A model generated the notes under the pieces. The model was not told the DNA's origin. It searched no databases and worked only from the letters and a program-made list of their open reading frames with translations. Both the position numbers and the translations under genes were made by a program. Shown piece by piece: positions 1 through 11,746 of a DNA stretch of 64,000 nucleotides; position 1 is the first letter of the stretch, and every line of letters begins with the position of its first letter. Source of the stretch: CAYXGE01 sp964464435 (GTDB taxonomy: Bacteria > Pseudomonadota > Gammaproteobacteria > Burkholderiales > Methylophilaceae); contig CAYXGE010000001.1 of assembly GCA_964464435.1 (NCBI GenBank), positions 22,971 through 86,970 on the forward strand. The letters run 5' to 3'.

Positions 1-114
1 CGCAGACAATTCTAAACCAGGCGGGCAACCATCGACTACACCGCCAATAGCAGGCCCGTGCGATTCACCAAAAGAAGTGAGTGTAAATAAAGTACCAATG
101 GTGTTGCCTGACAT
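1..114 (-). CDS. aroC: Chorismate synthase, N-terminal part (cut by window edge)
   Basis: Reading leftward from an ATG at 114, the 38 visible codons begin [10 protein letters not shown] and continue with [21 protein letters not shown], the conserved N-terminus of chorismate synthase. The enzyme converts 5-enolpyruvylshikimate-3-phosphate to chorismate, the last common step of aromatic amino acid synthesis, using reduced FMN. The His of the GESHG motif belongs to the active site in this family. The rest of the gene lies outside the window. The next gene upstream on the same strand ends 59 bases away. Confidence 0.93.
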   Translation of the reverse strand, partial: MSGNTIGTLFTLTSFGESHGPAIGGVVDGCPPGLELSA

Positions 115-172
115 GAGTAATCTCTTAAACTTGAAAACCCCATAAGTTTACCACAAGGCACTGCTTGTGCAC

Positions 173-883
173 TTAGCTATGCTTTAAGCCACTTATCCAC
201 TGTGTATAGACCTGTTTGGCCACTTTATTCAGAAAGAAAATGTGCAAGTCTAGGGTTTCTTGCATGATTGCTGCTGGTTGCACCGCAGGGCTTGCTTGAG
301 AGGCATGCAACTCTTCTGCCCCTGTTTCGCACCATACTCGCACCATATCAGCCGTCATTTCTACATGACATTGAAATGCCAGATGCTGACCCATCGCCCA
401 AGCTTGATTCTGACAATACGCACTCGCAAGCAAATGAGTTGCACCCTCTGGCAAGGTAAAGGTTTCACCGTGCCAATGAAAACTATTAAATGACTCAAGC
501 GCGCCAAACCATTTTTTTGCCTCATCATTTTGCGTCACATGCACCACACCCCAACCGATTTCTTTGACTGGGTTTGCACTCACTACACCGCCCAGTGCTT
601 TACTCATCAACTGCCCACCCAAGCAATGTCCAAGTACAGGAATATTATGCGCTACTGCTTCACGAATCAGCGCCAACGCTGAGGCAATCCAAGGTAAGTC
701 ATCATTCACACTCATGGGGCCACCCATAAACACGAGGCCACTATATGCCTGTGCTGAAATAGGCATTGCCTCACCTAAATCAATACGCACTTCGCACCAT
801 GGAATACCATGTTGCTCCAAAAAAGTGCCTAAATAACCCGCACCCTCAGTGCGCGCATGGCGAAACACCACGACTGGTTTCAT
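173..883 (-). CDS. Class I glutamine amidotransferase (GMP synthase-like)
   Basis: A 236-residue stand-alone class I glutamine amidotransferase domain. The nucleophile elbow GHCLGGQ puts the catalytic Cys at 87, and QCHVEMT supplies the His/Glu pair (about H173, E175). Members of this family resemble the amidotransferase half of GMP synthase, but stand-alone copies act on varied or unknown substrates, for example gamma-glutamyl compounds. The start overlaps the rluE stop (ATGA), so the two genes are translationally coupled. The true substrate cannot be told from sequence. Confidence 0.85.
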   Translation of the reverse strand: MKPVVVFRHARTEGAGYLGTFLEQHGIPWCEVRIDLGEAMPISAQAYSGLVFMGGPMSVNDDLPWIASALALIREAVAHNIPVLGHCLGGQLMSKALGGVVSANPVKEIGWGVVHVTQNDEAKKWFGALESFNSFHWHGETFTLPEGATHLLASAYCQNQAWAMGQHLAFQCHVEMTADMVRVWCETGAEELHASQASPAVQPAAIMQETLDLHIFFLNKVAKQVYTQWISGLKHS

Positions 884-1428
884 CTGTTTCCTTTACTATC
901 AATTTGCTTGTACTCACCAAGCAAAATTCCATCCAAGTTGTAATTGCCTATAGCATATCGAATTAAACGCAAGGTTGGAAAGCCTATATGCGCTGTCATA
1001 CGCCTTACTTGGCGGTTTTTACCTTCACTGATTTTAATTTCCAACCAAGTCGTTGGTATCGCTTTACGTTCTCGTATAGGTGGGTTGCGTGCCCATAAAT
1101 CTGCTGGCTCGTCCATCAGCCGCACTTGCGCAGGTTGGGTCATAAAATCCCCCAAATCCACACCTGTTAAAAGTGGCATTAAATCTGCTTGTGTAGGGGC
1201 ACCTTCTACTTGTACCCAATAGGTTTTAATTTCTTTATGCTTTGGATGACTTAAACGATGTTGTAAAGTGCCATCATCGGTTAAAATAAGCAAGCCCTCA
1301 GAATCAGTGTCCAGTCTTCCGGCTGCATACACATTGGGAATAGCGATAAAGTCTTTTAACGTAGCATGTTTCTCATGCGGACTAAACTGACAGACCACAT
1401 TAAATGGCTTATTGAACAAAATAATCAT
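880..1428 (-). CDS. rluE: 23S rRNA pseudouridine synthase, RluE type
   Basis: A 182-residue RsuA/RluB/E-family pseudouridine synthase without an S4 domain, as in E. coli RluE, which makes pseudouridine 2457 of 23S rRNA. The catalytic Asp lies in the [13 protein letters not shown] motif (D40), and the C-terminal [20 protein letters not shown] stretch is typical of the family. The gene starts only 15 bases from the divergent icd start, so the promoters must overlap each other or the coding sequence. It couples to the downstream amidotransferase by a 4-base overlap. The upstream ribosome site is weak. Confidence 0.88.
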   Translation of the reverse strand: MIILFNKPFNVVCQFSPHEKHATLKDFIAIPNVYAAGRLDTDSEGLLILTDDGTLQHRLSHPKHKEIKTYWVQVEGAPTQADLMPLLTGVDLGDFMTQPAQVRLMDEPADLWARNPPIRERKAIPTTWLEIKISEGKNRQVRRMTAHIGFPTLRLIRYAIGNYNLDGILLGEYKQIDSKGNR

Positions 1429-1443
1429 GTTAGGAACGATGTA

Positions 1444-2697
1444 ATGGCTTCAAAAATTAAAATCCCAAGCTCAGGCACAAAAATTACTGTTAATGCTGAT
1501 AATACCCTTAATGTGCCAGATACCCCGATTATCCCATTTATTGAGGGTGACGGTATTGGTATTGATATTACACCACCGATGATTAAAGTGGTGGATGCTG
1601 CTGTTAACAAAGCCTATGGCGGTCAACGCAAAATCTCTTGGATGGAAGTGTATGCGGGCGAGAAGTCTACCAAAATCTATAATAAAGATGCAGATGGAAA
1701 AGAAGTTTGGCTTTCTGATGAAACCATGAAGGCACTTAAAGAATATGTCATTTCTATCAAAGGCCCACTGACTACACCTGTAGGTGGAGGTATTCGCTCG
1801 CTTAATGTCACATTACGGCAAGAGCTTGATTTATATGTATGTTTACGTCCAATTCAATATTTCACTGGCGTGCCTAGTCCCGTCAAACACCCTGAAAAAA
1901 CCGATATGGTGATTTTCCGTGAAAATACAGAAGACATTTATGCTGGTATTGAATGGGCCGCAGGCAGTGATGAAGTTAAAAAGGTCATCGCCTTTTTAAG
2001 CGATATGGGCGTGCGTAAAAAAATCCGCTTCCCAGAGGCTTCAGCAATTGGTATCAAGCCTGTATCTATAGATGGTAGCAAACGCCTGATTCGCAAAGCC
2101 ATTCAATATGCGATAGATAATAACCGTAAATCTGTCACCATCACCCACAAAGGCAATATCATGAAGTACACCGAAGGTGGCTTTAGGGATTGGGGCTACG
2201 AGCTGGCCAAAGAAGAATTTGGCGCGGTACCTATTGATGGTGGTCCTTGGTGCAAACTGCCCAACGGCATTGTGATTAAAGACTGTATTGCCGATGCTTT
2301 CTTGCAAGAAATTTTACTGCACCCCGCTGATTATGATGTGGTGGCTGCGCTTAACTTAAACGGTGACTACATGAGTGATGCATTGGCCGCACAAGTGGGT
2401 GGTATTGGCATTGCCCCTGGTGCTAACTTGAGTGACACTGTGGCGATGTTTGAAGCGACCCACGGCACAGCACCTAAAATTGCAGGTAAAGACATGGCTA
2501 ACCCAAGCTCATTAATATTATCTGCTGAAATGATGCTACGTCATATGGGTTGGGTTGAAGCTGCTGATTTAGTCCTAGCAGGCGTGGGCAAAGCCATTGC
2601 AAGCAAACGTGTAACTATCGACTTTTCGTCACAAATGGAAGGCGCTACACAAGTTGGCTCTGCACAATTTGGCGATGAAATCATTGCCAATATGTAA
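1444..2697 (+). CDS. icd: Isocitrate dehydrogenase, Icd type (cofactor residues unusual)
   Basis: TCA-cycle enzyme oxidising isocitrate to 2-oxoglutarate, 417 residues from the ATG at 1444, which follows an AGGAA ribosome site; a longer reading frame from 1366 runs into rluE and is unlikely to be used. The length and N-terminus match E. coli Icd (416). The regulatory/substrate Ser in GGGIRSLNV is S119, with substrate arginines at about 125, 135 and 159. The NADP-selecting positions differ from E. coli: K345 is kept, but Tyr345, Val351, Tyr391 and Arg395 (E. coli numbers) are Ile346, Ala352, Ile392 and Ser396 here, suggesting NAD use (see findings). A strong bidirectional terminator follows. 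Confidence 0.95.
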   Translation: MASKIKIPSSGTKITVNADNTLNVPDTPIIPFIEGDGIGIDITPPMIKVVDAAVNKAYGGQRKISWMEVYAGEKSTKIYNKDADGKEVWLSDETMKALKEYVISIKGPLTTPVGGGIRSLNVTLRQELDLYVCLRPIQYFTGVPSPVKHPEKTDMVIFRENTEDIYAGIEWAAGSDEVKKVIAFLSDMGVRKKIRFPEASAIGIKPVSIDGSKRLIRKAIQYAIDNNRKSVTITHKGNIMKYTEGGFRDWGYELAKEEFGAVPIDGGPWCKLPNGIVIKDCIADAFLQEILLHPADYDVVAALNLNGDYMSDALAAQVGGIGIAPGANLSDTVAMFEATHGTAPKIAGKDMANPSSLILSAEMMLRHMGWVEAADLVLAGVGKAIASKRVTIDFSSQMEGATQVGSAQFGDEIIANM

Positions 2698-2717
2698 TTT
2701 CATTTAATTTTGGTAAT

Positions 2718-2748
2718 AAAAAAACCGAACGTTAAGTTCGGTTTTTTT
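2718..2748. terminator. Bidirectional intrinsic terminator between icd and purK
   Basis: Inverted repeat AAAAAAACCGAAC / GTTCGGTTTTTTT with a short loop, A-run on the left and T-run on the right. It lies between the convergent ends of icd and purK and can serve both strands. Confidence 0.9.
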
Positions 2749-2762
2749 GTGGCTATCGCAGA

Positions 2763-3917
2763 CTAAAACAATTCGTTTTCACCAATACCTAACTCACGTC
2801 TTGCTTGCATGGCTTGCGCCACTACAGTTTCTTCTACTTTACCAAGCGCTGTAAAATGCCCCATTTTTCTGCCTTTACGCGCTTCGTGCTTGCCATACAA
2901 ATGCAATTTTAACTCAGGGTGTGCAAACGCTTTATTCCACTGGGGTTCTGCGCCATCTTTCCAAACGTCTCCCAGAATATTAACCATCACCGCGTAGCTA
3001 TGCATTCTAGCGTCGCCCAATGGCAGGCCTGTAAGCGCACGTACTTGTTGTTCAAATTGATTGGTGACACAAGCATCAATAGTGTAATGTCCTGAATTAT
3101 GTGGGCGTGGTGCCATTTCATTGACTAACAACTGGCCATCACTCACAAAAAATTCCACGCCCAAAACACCTACATAATCAAGCTGCTCTGCAATATGTAT
3201 CGCATAAGCGTGGGCTTGCTCATGAATGGCCTCTGGTGCGCGTGCAGGTACAATACTCACATCTAAAATACCGTTAAGATGGCTATTTTCTGCAGTTGGG
3301 AAAGCCACCACACGTCCGTTTTCAGCACGTGCCAACACCACTGAAACTTCATAATCTAGGCTCAACATTTTCTCTAGCACGCATTGTTCTTGTTTGAAAC
3401 TGGCAAATGCGGCCACAGCTTCGGCCTGATTTTTGACTCGAGCTTGGCCTTTGCCATCGTATCCAAAGCGCGCTACTTTAAGTATTGCAGGGTAAACATC
3501 ATTACCATCGACAGGAATATCAGCCTCAGTGTTAATCACCACAAATGGTGCAACAGGTAGCCCTTTATCGCGGATAAATTGTTTTTCACTCACGCGATGT
3601 TGTGCAATCGCAACTGCACTGGCTGATGGATGCACTGTGGTTTTATTGGCTAAATATTCAAGCGTTGCGGCTGGTACATTTTCAAATTCTGTACTAATGG
3701 CTGCACAGGTTAACGCCATGTCTTCTAATGCTGCTTGGTCATCAAACGCGGCACAAATATGCACATCGGCCAACATGCCTGCAGGGCTGTTTTTATCTGG
3801 GTCTAACACAGTCACTTTGTAGCCCATTTCATGCGCTGCAATCACAAAAAAACGACCAAGTTGGCCACCACCAAGCATGCCCAACATCGCGGGCGGTAAG
3901 ATTTGTTTAGAACTCAC
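2763..3917 (-). CDS. purK: N5-carboxyaminoimidazole ribonucleotide synthase
   Basis: ATP-grasp enzyme of 384 residues that carboxylates aminoimidazole ribonucleotide using ATP and bicarbonate in purine synthesis; its product is used by PurE. The N-terminal [13 protein letters not shown] motif (about 12-24) is the signature of PurK, and [15 protein letters not shown] near residue 265 carries the metal and substrate ligands of the ATP-grasp fold. The start overlaps the purE stop by four bases (ATGA), so purE and purK form a coupled pair. Confidence 0.96.
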   Translation of the reverse strand: MSSKQILPPAMLGMLGGGQLGRFFVIAAHEMGYKVTVLDPDKNSPAGMLADVHICAAFDDQAALEDMALTCAAISTEFENVPAATLEYLANKTTVHPSASAVAIAQHRVSEKQFIRDKGLPVAPFVVINTEADIPVDGNDVYPAILKVARFGYDGKGQARVKNQAEAVAAFASFKQEQCVLEKMLSLDYEVSVVLARAENGRVVAFPTAENSHLNGILDVSIVPARAPEAIHEQAHAYAIHIAEQLDYVGVLGVEFFVSDGQLLVNEMAPRPHNSGHYTIDACVTNQFEQQVRALTGLPLGDARMHSYAVMVNILGDVWKDGAEPQWNKAFAHPELKLHLYGKHEARKGRKMGHFTALGKVEETVVAQAMQARRELGIGENELF

Positions 3918-4414
3918 GGCTGCTCCGATAATTGCATATTGTGAACTTTATTCGCTTGCGCCAAACGGAAATCATCCAGTTTTTGGCGCAATGTCTCGTT
4001 TTGATTAGCCAATATTGAAATGGCAAATAAGCCTGCATTCGCTGCCCCTGCATCACCGATGGCAAATGTAGCCACCGGAATACCTTTAGGCATTTGCACG
4101 ATGGAAAGTAAAGAATCTTGCCCTTGCAAATGTTTAGAAGGCACTGGCACACCCAACACCGGAAGTGTGGTTTTTGCCGCCACCATACCTGGTAAATGAG
4201 CAGCACCGCCAGCACCTGCAATAATCACCTGAAACCCATTTGCGCAGGCTTCTTCGGCAAATTTAAACATTAAATCAGGGGTTCGATGCGCTGACACTAC
4301 TTTGGCTTCATAAGCGACACCGAAATCAGCAAGCATCTGTGCCGCATGACGCATCACGGGCCAATCACTGTCTGAGCCCATAATAATGGCAACTTGCGCT
4401 TTTTGATTTGTCAT
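3914..4414 (-). CDS. purE: N5-carboxyaminoimidazole ribonucleotide mutase
   Basis: A 166-residue class I PurE that moves the carboxyl group of N5-CAIR to carbon 4. [10 protein letters not shown] (12-21), SAHRTPD (41-47, with the catalytic His43) and [11 protein letters not shown] (66-76) are all present. It is followed by purK with a 4-base overlap. In front of the ATG the minus strand reads AACCTT-AGA-AAGGTT, a hairpin that covers the AAGG ribosome site, and a TAACTT-AA-AAGTTA dyad lies further up, both in the 103-base gap after proB. Confidence 0.96.
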   Translation of the reverse strand: MTNQKAQVAIIMGSDSDWPVMRHAAQMLADFGVAYEAKVVSAHRTPDLMFKFAEEACANGFQVIIAGAGGAAHLPGMVAAKTTLPVLGVPVPSKHLQGQDSLLSIVQMPKGIPVATFAIGDAGAANAGLFAISILANQNETLRQKLDDFRLAQANKVHNMQLSEQP

Positions 4415-4420
4415 TGATAA

Positions 4421-4435
4421 AACCTTTCTAAGGTT
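4421..4435 (-). promoter_or_regulatory. Hairpin covering the purE ribosome binding site
   Basis: On the minus strand AACCTT-AGA-AAGGTT ends six bases before the purE ATG. The right arm contains the only Shine-Dalgarno-like AAGG, so folding would hide it. Regulation of purE by this hairpin is inference. Confidence 0.4.
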
Positions 4436-4517
4436 ATTTTATTTAAAGCAACACCAGATTGTGGCTTTGGCTGCTACTCTTAACTTAAAAGTTAGACTGC
4501 GCCAAAACTTAATATTC

Positions 4518-6825
<2,308 letters not shown>

Positions 6826-6871
6826 TTATGGCCAGAATACTTAACCATTCTAATGTATTTAAGCTAAAAAC

Positions 6872-6900
6872 AAAAAAGCCCTATCATTAAGACAGGGCTT
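6872..6900 (-). terminator. Terminator after rpmA (minus strand)
   Basis: AAGCCCT...AGGGCTT stem (6876-6900) whose minus-strand read ends in TTTTTT. It sits between rpmA and obg, so obg-proB either depends on read-through or has its own promoter in the 6781-6870 interval. Confidence 0.8.
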
Positions 6901-6918
6901 CTTGCGAACCAGATTAAA

Positions 6919-7176
6919 TTAAACTGGAACGATATTAACTAATTGGCGTTTTAAAGCACCTTTAATGCAGAACGTGACTTTACCGTCTACTTTTGCAAAT
7001 AAAGTGTGGTCTTTGCCCATGCCCACATTTTCACCTGCGTGCATTTTAGTACCGCGTTGACGCACAATAATGCTACCTGCAGATACTATTGTTTCACCAA
7101 ATGCTTTAACGCCTAAACGTTTTGCCTGTGAGTCGCGACCGTTACGTGAACTACCGCCAGCTTTTTTATGTGCCAT
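6919..7176 (-). CDS. rpmA: 50S ribosomal protein L27
   Basis: 85-residue L27, starting [16 protein letters not shown] as is usual for proteobacteria; no N-terminal extension of the Firmicutes type that would need cleavage. The flexible N-terminus reaches the peptidyl transferase centre. It begins two bases after the rplU stop, with GGAG as ribosome site, so the two genes form a ribosomal operon closed by the terminator at 6872-6900. Confidence 0.98.
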   Translation of the reverse strand: MAHKKAGGSSRNGRDSQAKRLGVKAFGETIVSAGSIIVRQRGTKMHAGENVGMGKDHTLFAKVDGKVTFCIKGALKRQLVNIVPV

Positions 7177-7178
7177 GA

Positions 7179-7544
7179 TTACTCCTTATCAGCTGCTTTA
7201 GCTTTTTTAGCAGCAGGTTTTTTTGCAGTTGTTGCACTGCCAAAATCGCCAATTTGAATTTCTGTGTAACTTTGACGATGACCTTGTGATTTGCGATAGT
7301 GTTTACGACGACGCATTTTGAAGATTGTTACTTTATCACCACGACCATGTGACAACACGGTTGCAGTTACTGAAGCGCCATCTACCAATGGCGCACCAAT
7401 AGTGACATTCTCACCATCAGCCATCACCAACACTTTATCTAAAGTAACGCTGCTACCAACGTCACCTAATAATTTTTCAACTTTAATTCTTTGACCTGGG
7501 GCTACACGATATTGCTTGCCACCCGTTTTAATTACTGCGTACAT
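7179..7544 (-). CDS. rplU: 50S ribosomal protein L21
   Basis: L21, 121 residues from the ATG at 7544 ([14 protein letters not shown], the universal start of the family); an extended frame to 7595 would read through the promoter and is rejected. The core (1-103) ends at the usual place and is followed by a lysine/alanine-rich tail ([16 protein letters not shown] type), a common disordered extension. First gene of the rplU-rpmA operon. Confidence 0.97.
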   Translation of the reverse strand: MYAVIKTGGKQYRVAPGQRIKVEKLLGDVGSSVTLDKVLVMADGENVTIGAPLVDGASVTATVLSHGRGDKVTIFKMRRRKHYRKSQGHRQSYTEIQIGDFGSATTAKKPAAKKAKAADKE

Positions 7545-7584
7545 ATTAAGCCTCGCTACTTTGGCGCTTTCAAATAAGCCGAGC

Positions 7585-7613
7585 ATTATATCCAATATTT
7601 ATGAGTAGTGCAA
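7585..7613 (-). promoter_or_regulatory. rplU promoter
   Basis: On the minus strand TTGCAC (7613-7608) and a perfect TATAAT (7590-7585) are separated by exactly 17 bases, about 40 bases upstream of the L21 start. This also argues against the longer rplU reading frame. Confidence 0.7.
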
Positions 7614-7705
7614 ACCAAACAGTGTATTTTTCTTTGATTTTTCTTTACCGTATTTAACCAGACCTACCCTGTGTTAAAATAATTGTCATTAAATAGGTAA
7701 TTCAA

Positions 7706-8674
7706 TTGTCTTTAGATCAAATTCAATCATGTATTGCTGCCGATATGCAGGCAGTGAACCAAGTGATTCGGTCATCACTTCATTCTGAAGTCACATTAGT
7801 GAATCAGATTGCCGATTATATCGTAAACAGCGGCGGAAAACGCCTGAGACCTGCTTTAGTGTTATTGTCTGCGGGTGCATTTGGGCAAGTCACATCGCAA
7901 CATCACCAATTGGCAGCTATAGTTGAATTTATTCATACCGCCACTTTATTACATGATGACGTTGTAGATGAATCTGCCTTAAGAAGGGGACGTGCTACAG
8001 CCAACACCATGTTTGGTAATGCCGCGAGCGTTTTAGTGGGTGACTTTGTTTACTCGCGAGCATTTCAAATGATGGTCAGTATTCAGAACATGCGTGTCAT
8101 GGACGTTCTAGCCGAAGCAACTAATGTGATTGCTGAAGGTGAAGTATTGCAATTATTGAATATTCATAATGCAGACATTAGCGATGCAGATTATTTAAAA
8201 GTCATTCATCACAAAACGGCAAAACTGTTTGAAGCAGCCACGCGTTTGGGTGCAATTATTTGCAATGCTAGCGTACATGATGAACAAGCCATGGCAGAGT
8301 ACGGCATGCGTTTAGGCATCGCTTTTCAACTTATTGATGATGTGCTAGACCTGAGTGGCTCTAGCGAGTCCATTGGTAAAAATCTAGGGGATGACTTAGC
8401 AGAAGGCAAGCCTACCATGCCATTACTCATTGCAATGCGTAAAGGTACACCTGAGCAACGAGAGATTATTCGTCATGCCATTCAACAAGGTGGTATCGAT
8501 GTACTGCCTGAAGTATTAAGCGCGGTTAAGGCAACCAAAGCGCTTGAAAGCGTTAAAGCACTTGCCCAACAAGAAGCCTCCCAAGCCTTTGCGGCCATTG
8601 CTCACTTGCCTCCGAGCCCTCACTTACAGGCGTTAAAATTACTTGCTGAATTTGCAGTAGAACGCCAATTTTAG
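7706..8674 (+). CDS. ispB: Octaprenyl/polyprenyl diphosphate synthase
   Basis: Trans-prenyltransferase that builds the ubiquinone side chain. The 322-residue protein carries the first aspartate-rich motif DDVVD (84-88) and the second DDVLD (211-215), and aligns from its first residues with E. coli IspB, which supports the TTG start at 7706 (preceded by AGGTAA). The rplU-rpmA-obg genes lie divergently next to it, the same arrangement as in E. coli. Ubiquinone is also served here by coq7 and a UbiB-like protein elsewhere in the window. Confidence 0.94.
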   Translation: MSLDQIQSCIAADMQAVNQVIRSSLHSEVTLVNQIADYIVNSGGKRLRPALVLLSAGAFGQVTSQHHQLAAIVEFIHTATLLHDDVVDESALRRGRATANTMFGNAASVLVGDFVYSRAFQMMVSIQNMRVMDVLAEATNVIAEGEVLQLLNIHNADISDADYLKVIHHKTAKLFEAATRLGAIICNASVHDEQAMAEYGMRLGIAFQLIDDVLDLSGSSESIGKNLGDDLAEGKPTMPLLIAMRKGTPEQREIIRHAIQQGGIDVLPEVLSAVKATKALESVKALAQQEASQAFAAIAHLPPSPHLQALKLLAEFAVERQF

Positions 8675-8754
8675 CGTTGTTATTTCACACATCTTGCCAT
8701 TACCCTAGAAATAGTGGGATGATGCAATTTCTTAAATTTAATAGAACTTAAATC

Positions 8755-9624
8755 ATGCCTGATTTTTTAGTCAACGCCTCTCAAGTACTTCAAACCATGC
8801 CCAGCATATATATTGTGGTAACCGTTTTATTTGGTTTGATGATAGGCAGTTTTTTAAATGTCGTTATCCATCGCCTTCCCATCATGATGGAACGCGAGTG
8901 GCATCGAAATTGTGCTGAACTACAAGGCAAAGAACCCCCTGAAGAAACACCATATACCCTATCAAAACCACGTTCAGCCTGTCCAAAATGTGGTCACATG
9001 ATTACCGCTTTAGAAAATATTCCTGTGTTTAGTTATCTTTTTTTACGCGGCAAATGCTCATCCTGTAAAACCCCTATAAGCATTCGCTATCCATTAATCG
9101 AGGCCTTAACTGGCTTGCTTTCTGGCTTAATTGCATGGAAATTTGGCTATACCGCCCAAGCATTTGGCGCTTTAATTTTCACCTACGTGTTGATTGCGCT
9201 TACTTTTATTGATGCCGACACACAATTATTACCTGACGACCTTACCTTACCGCTCGTTTGGTTGGGCTTGCTGTTTAATTTGAGTAATGTGTTTACTGAC
9301 TTACAGTCTGCTGTGATTGGTGCCATGGCTGGTTACTTTATTTTATGGGCGGTATTTTGGTTATTTAAAATAGTCACAGGTAAAGAGGGGATGGGTTACG
9401 GCGATTTTAAATTACTGGCCGCTATTGGCGCTTGGTTTGGCTGGCAATTAATTCCTGCTGTCATTCTGTTATCGTCTGTTGTGGGTTCAATTATTGGTAT
9501 CGGACTTATTGTTTTTGCAAAACACGGCAGAAATGTAGGCATTCCGTTTGGGCCATATTTAGCCCTCGGTGGTATTGCTGCACTATTTTTTGGCGCTGAG
9601 CTATCACGTTTTTATCTCACCTAA
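8755..9624 (+). CDS. pilD: Type IV prepilin peptidase / N-methyltransferase
   Basis: Inner-membrane aspartyl protease that cleaves and methylates type IV prepilins and type II pseudopilins. The 289-residue protein has the cytoplasmic zinc loop with C76, C79, C101 and C104 (CPKC...CSSC), the catalytic aspartate regions IDADTQLLPDD (152-162) and GYGDFK (214-219), and about eight membrane segments. The coaE start lies one base after its stop. The order pilD-coaE-zapD-yacG is conserved in beta- and gammaproteobacteria, usually with pilB/pilC; here the related ATPase is at 15283 and not adjacent. Confidence 0.95.
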   Translation: MPDFLVNASQVLQTMPSIYIVVTVLFGLMIGSFLNVVIHRLPIMMEREWHRNCAELQGKEPPEETPYTLSKPRSACPKCGHMITALENIPVFSYLFLRGKCSSCKTPISIRYPLIEALTGLLSGLIAWKFGYTAQAFGALIFTYVLIALTFIDADTQLLPDDLTLPLVWLGLLFNLSNVFTDLQSAVIGAMAGYFILWAVFWLFKIVTGKEGMGYGDFKLLAAIGAWFGWQLIPAVILLSSVVGSIIGIGLIVFAKHGRNVGIPFGPYLALGGIAALFFGAELSRFYLT

Positions 9625-9625
9625 T

Positions 9626-10240
9626 ATGTTTGTGGTTGGCTTAACAGGTGGCATTGGCTCAGGCAAATCTGAAGCAACCAAATTGTTTGAGGCGCTAGGG
9701 GTATCTGTTGTTGATGTTGATGTCATTTCACATCAACTGACAGCAAACAACCACCCCATTTTGGCCGATATATATACAGCACTTGGTAGCCAATTTAAGC
9801 GTGCAGATGGCAGTTTAGACCGCGCCGCATTGCGTGAGAAAATCTTTCAAGAACCACAAGCCAAAGCAACTCTTGAGTCTATTTTGCACCCTGCAATTTT
9901 TTCCGAAGCGCTTACCGCGTTAGAAAATAATAGCAAACAAAACAAAGCATTGGCGTATCAAGTATTGGCTGTGCCCTTACTATTTGAAAGCAATCGGTAT
10001 CGTCAGATTGTAGACCGCACTTTGGTGATTGACTGCCCAGAAGACATGCAAATTAGCCGCGTAATGGCAAGAAGCCAAATGACAGAAGCGCAAGTCAAGG
10101 CAATTATTCAACAACAAACACCACGAATGCAGAGAATACAAAACGCGGATGATGTCATTTTAAACGATAGTGACTTAGCAAATTTGCGTGAGAAAATTAG
10201 TGAATATAATAAAAAAATTTTAATATACTTGCATAGTTAG
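9626..10240 (+). CDS. coaE: Dephospho-CoA kinase
   Basis: Last step of coenzyme A synthesis. Start chosen at the ATG at 9626 (MFVVGLTGGIGSGKS); an upstream in-frame extension lies inside pilD. The P-loop GGIGSGKS is at 8-15 and the lid and CoA-binding regions (DVDVISHQL, LHPAIF, VPLLFES) follow in order; 204 residues is the normal size. A 9-bp inverted repeat starts at its stop codon (see findings). Confidence 0.95.
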   Translation: MFVVGLTGGIGSGKSEATKLFEALGVSVVDVDVISHQLTANNHPILADIYTALGSQFKRADGSLDRAALREKIFQEPQAKATLESILHPAIFSEALTALENNSKQNKALAYQVLAVPLLFESNRYRQIVDRTLVIDCPEDMQISRVMARSQMTEAQVKAIIQQQTPRMQRIQNADDVILNDSDLANLREKISEYNKKILIYLHS

Positions 10241-10306
10241 CGAATTAATTTCATAATCTGCGCTAACTAAAACTTATGATAAAAGCTGTCTCAGCAAAAA
10301 TAGTCC

Positions 10307-11065
10307 GTGCCTAGCTACGAATATCCATTTAATGAGCGCATCCGAACGTTTTTACGTTTGGAGGACTTGTTTGTCAAAGTATTGCATCACACTCAAAAAG
10401 ATCATGAGTTTAATCACCATTCGGCACTCATTTATATCTTTCAGATTTTAGACGTCATTGATCGTGCTGAACTCAAAACAGACCTGCTTCAAGAACTAGA
10501 CCGTCAAAAAATATTAATGGGTAATCTACGTGGCAACCCATCCATTTCAGAAAGTTTACTCGCCCAAATTATTAGCGAAATTGAAACAGTTTCAACTGCA
10601 TTAAGAACAGATGCCAGCAAACTTGGGCAAGTATTAAGAGACAATGATTGGTTGATGAGCATTAAACAACGTGCGGGAATTCCTGGTGGTGTTTGTGAGT
10701 TTGATGTCCCCTCTTATCATTACTGGCTTGGGTTTTTGCCATCGCGACGTGCCGCTGATTTAAATACTTGGCTTACGCCATTACTGCCCATTCATCATGC
10801 AATTCGTATTATTTTGCATATTTTGCGCGGTAGCGGAAATGCAGTAAAAATTACTGCGCCTAATGGTGCGTTTCAGCAAATGTTGGGTAATAGCAAACCT
10901 GCACAAATGCTTAAAATTGAATTGCCAGAAGACAGCACTTGCTTTCCTGAGGTGAGTGCTAATAAATATGCACTCAATTTACGCTTTTTTGCCCTAGATT
11001 TAGCGGCAAAACCAAAAGCGATAGACTCAGACATTGAGTTCTCGTTTACACTTTGCTCACTTTAA
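10307..11065 (+). CDS. zapD: Cell division protein ZapD
   Basis: FtsZ-associated protein that bundles FtsZ filaments and stabilises the Z ring. 252 residues, alpha-helical N-terminal half and beta-rich C-terminal half, starting PSYEYPFNERIRTFLRLE as in the family; RAGIPGGVCEFDVPSYHYWL near 122 is the most conserved stretch. The start is a GTG at 10307, chosen because the family N-terminus begins there. Placed between coaE and yacG as in E. coli. Confidence 0.93.
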   Translation: MPSYEYPFNERIRTFLRLEDLFVKVLHHTQKDHEFNHHSALIYIFQILDVIDRAELKTDLLQELDRQKILMGNLRGNPSISESLLAQIISEIETVSTALRTDASKLGQVLRDNDWLMSIKQRAGIPGGVCEFDVPSYHYWLGFLPSRRAADLNTWLTPLLPIHHAIRIILHILRGSGNAVKITAPNGAFQQMLGNSKPAQMLKIELPEDSTCFPEVSANKYALNLRFFALDLAAKPKAIDSDIEFSFTLCSL

Positions 11066-11077
11066 AGCCTGAATTTT

Positions 11078-11272
11078 ATGGCGCAAGAAATCGAAACCAC
11101 AAAAAAACCTAGTTGGGTGACCTGCCCAAATTGCAAAGCTAAAAGTCCCTACAGCGTTGATAATCCATTTCGCCCATTTTGTAGTGAAAAATGTAGCCTG
11201 ATTGATTTAGGTGAATGGGCGACAGAGGGCTACCGAATTCCCAAAGCGATTACACCCGAAGATCTCATCTAA
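11078..11272 (+). CDS. yacG: DNA gyrase inhibitor YacG (zinc protein)
   Basis: A 64-residue zinc-ribbon protein with C16-x2-C19 and C35-x3-C39 (CPNC...CSEKC) and the family tail DLGEWATEGYRIP. In E. coli YacG binds GyrB and blocks DNA binding. It lies 12 bases after zapD and completes the pilD-coaE-zapD-yacG run. Confidence 0.92.
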   Translation: MAQEIETTKKPSWVTCPNCKAKSPYSVDNPFRPFCSEKCSLIDLGEWATEGYRIPKAITPEDLI

Positions 11273-11301
11273 TTTAACTATATTCAAGCAAAAGATAAGC
11301 C

Positions 11302-11745
11302 ATGAAACGTCTATATATTTCCATATTGCTGTTAATCAGTTGCGCTCTAGTGGCTTGTGGGCAACAATCTTCAGAAGTATCCATTACTGATGCATGGGCT
11401 CGTGCAACTGCACCAGGGCAAGAGGTGGGGGCTGCTTATATGACACTGACTAGCCCCGTTGATACCACATTAATTAAAGTCGCCAGTGACAGTGCTGGAA
11501 GTATGGAAATTCACAGCATGACCATGAAAGATGGCGTGATGGAGATGGACATGCTTGAAAGCCTTGCACTGAAAGCGGGCGAACCCTACAAATTGGCTCC
11601 TGGTGGCTTTCATCTAATGCTTTTTGATTTAAAAAAACCTTTAACAGCAGGCGAGTCTACTTCCATTACACTCACCTTTAAAGATGCCTCTGGAAAATTA
11701 ACTACACAAACCATATCAGTACCTATTAAGGCAAGTGCTGATTAA
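11302..11745 (+). CDS. PCu(A)C-type periplasmic copper chaperone, lipoprotein
   Basis: 147 residues with a lipobox (LVAC, Cys19) followed by the DUF461/PCu(A)C fold. The copper ligands of the family (H-M...H-x-M) are visible as H71, M80/M82, H104 and M106. Such proteins pass Cu(I) to the CuA or CuB site of cytochrome oxidase or scavenge periplasmic copper. Convergent with a FixH/YtkA-like lipoprotein just one base away, which also occurs near copper or oxidase genes, supporting a metal-handling role. Confidence 0.85.
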   Translation: MKRLYISILLLISCALVACGQQSSEVSITDAWARATAPGQEVGAAYMTLTSPVDTTLIKVASDSAGSMEIHSMTMKDGVMEMDMLESLALKAGEPYKLAPGGFHLMLFDLKKPLTAGESTSITLTFKDASGKLTTQTISVPIKASAD

Positions 11746-11746
11746 T

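Noticed and set aside
1366..1443. N-terminal extension of icd from 1366
   Set aside because: It overlaps the rluE coding region, lacks a ribosome site and has no counterpart in Icd; the ATG at 1444 follows AGGAA.
7545..7595. Longer L21 reading frame
   Set aside because: It covers the predicted promoter and L21 always begins at [14 protein letters not shown].
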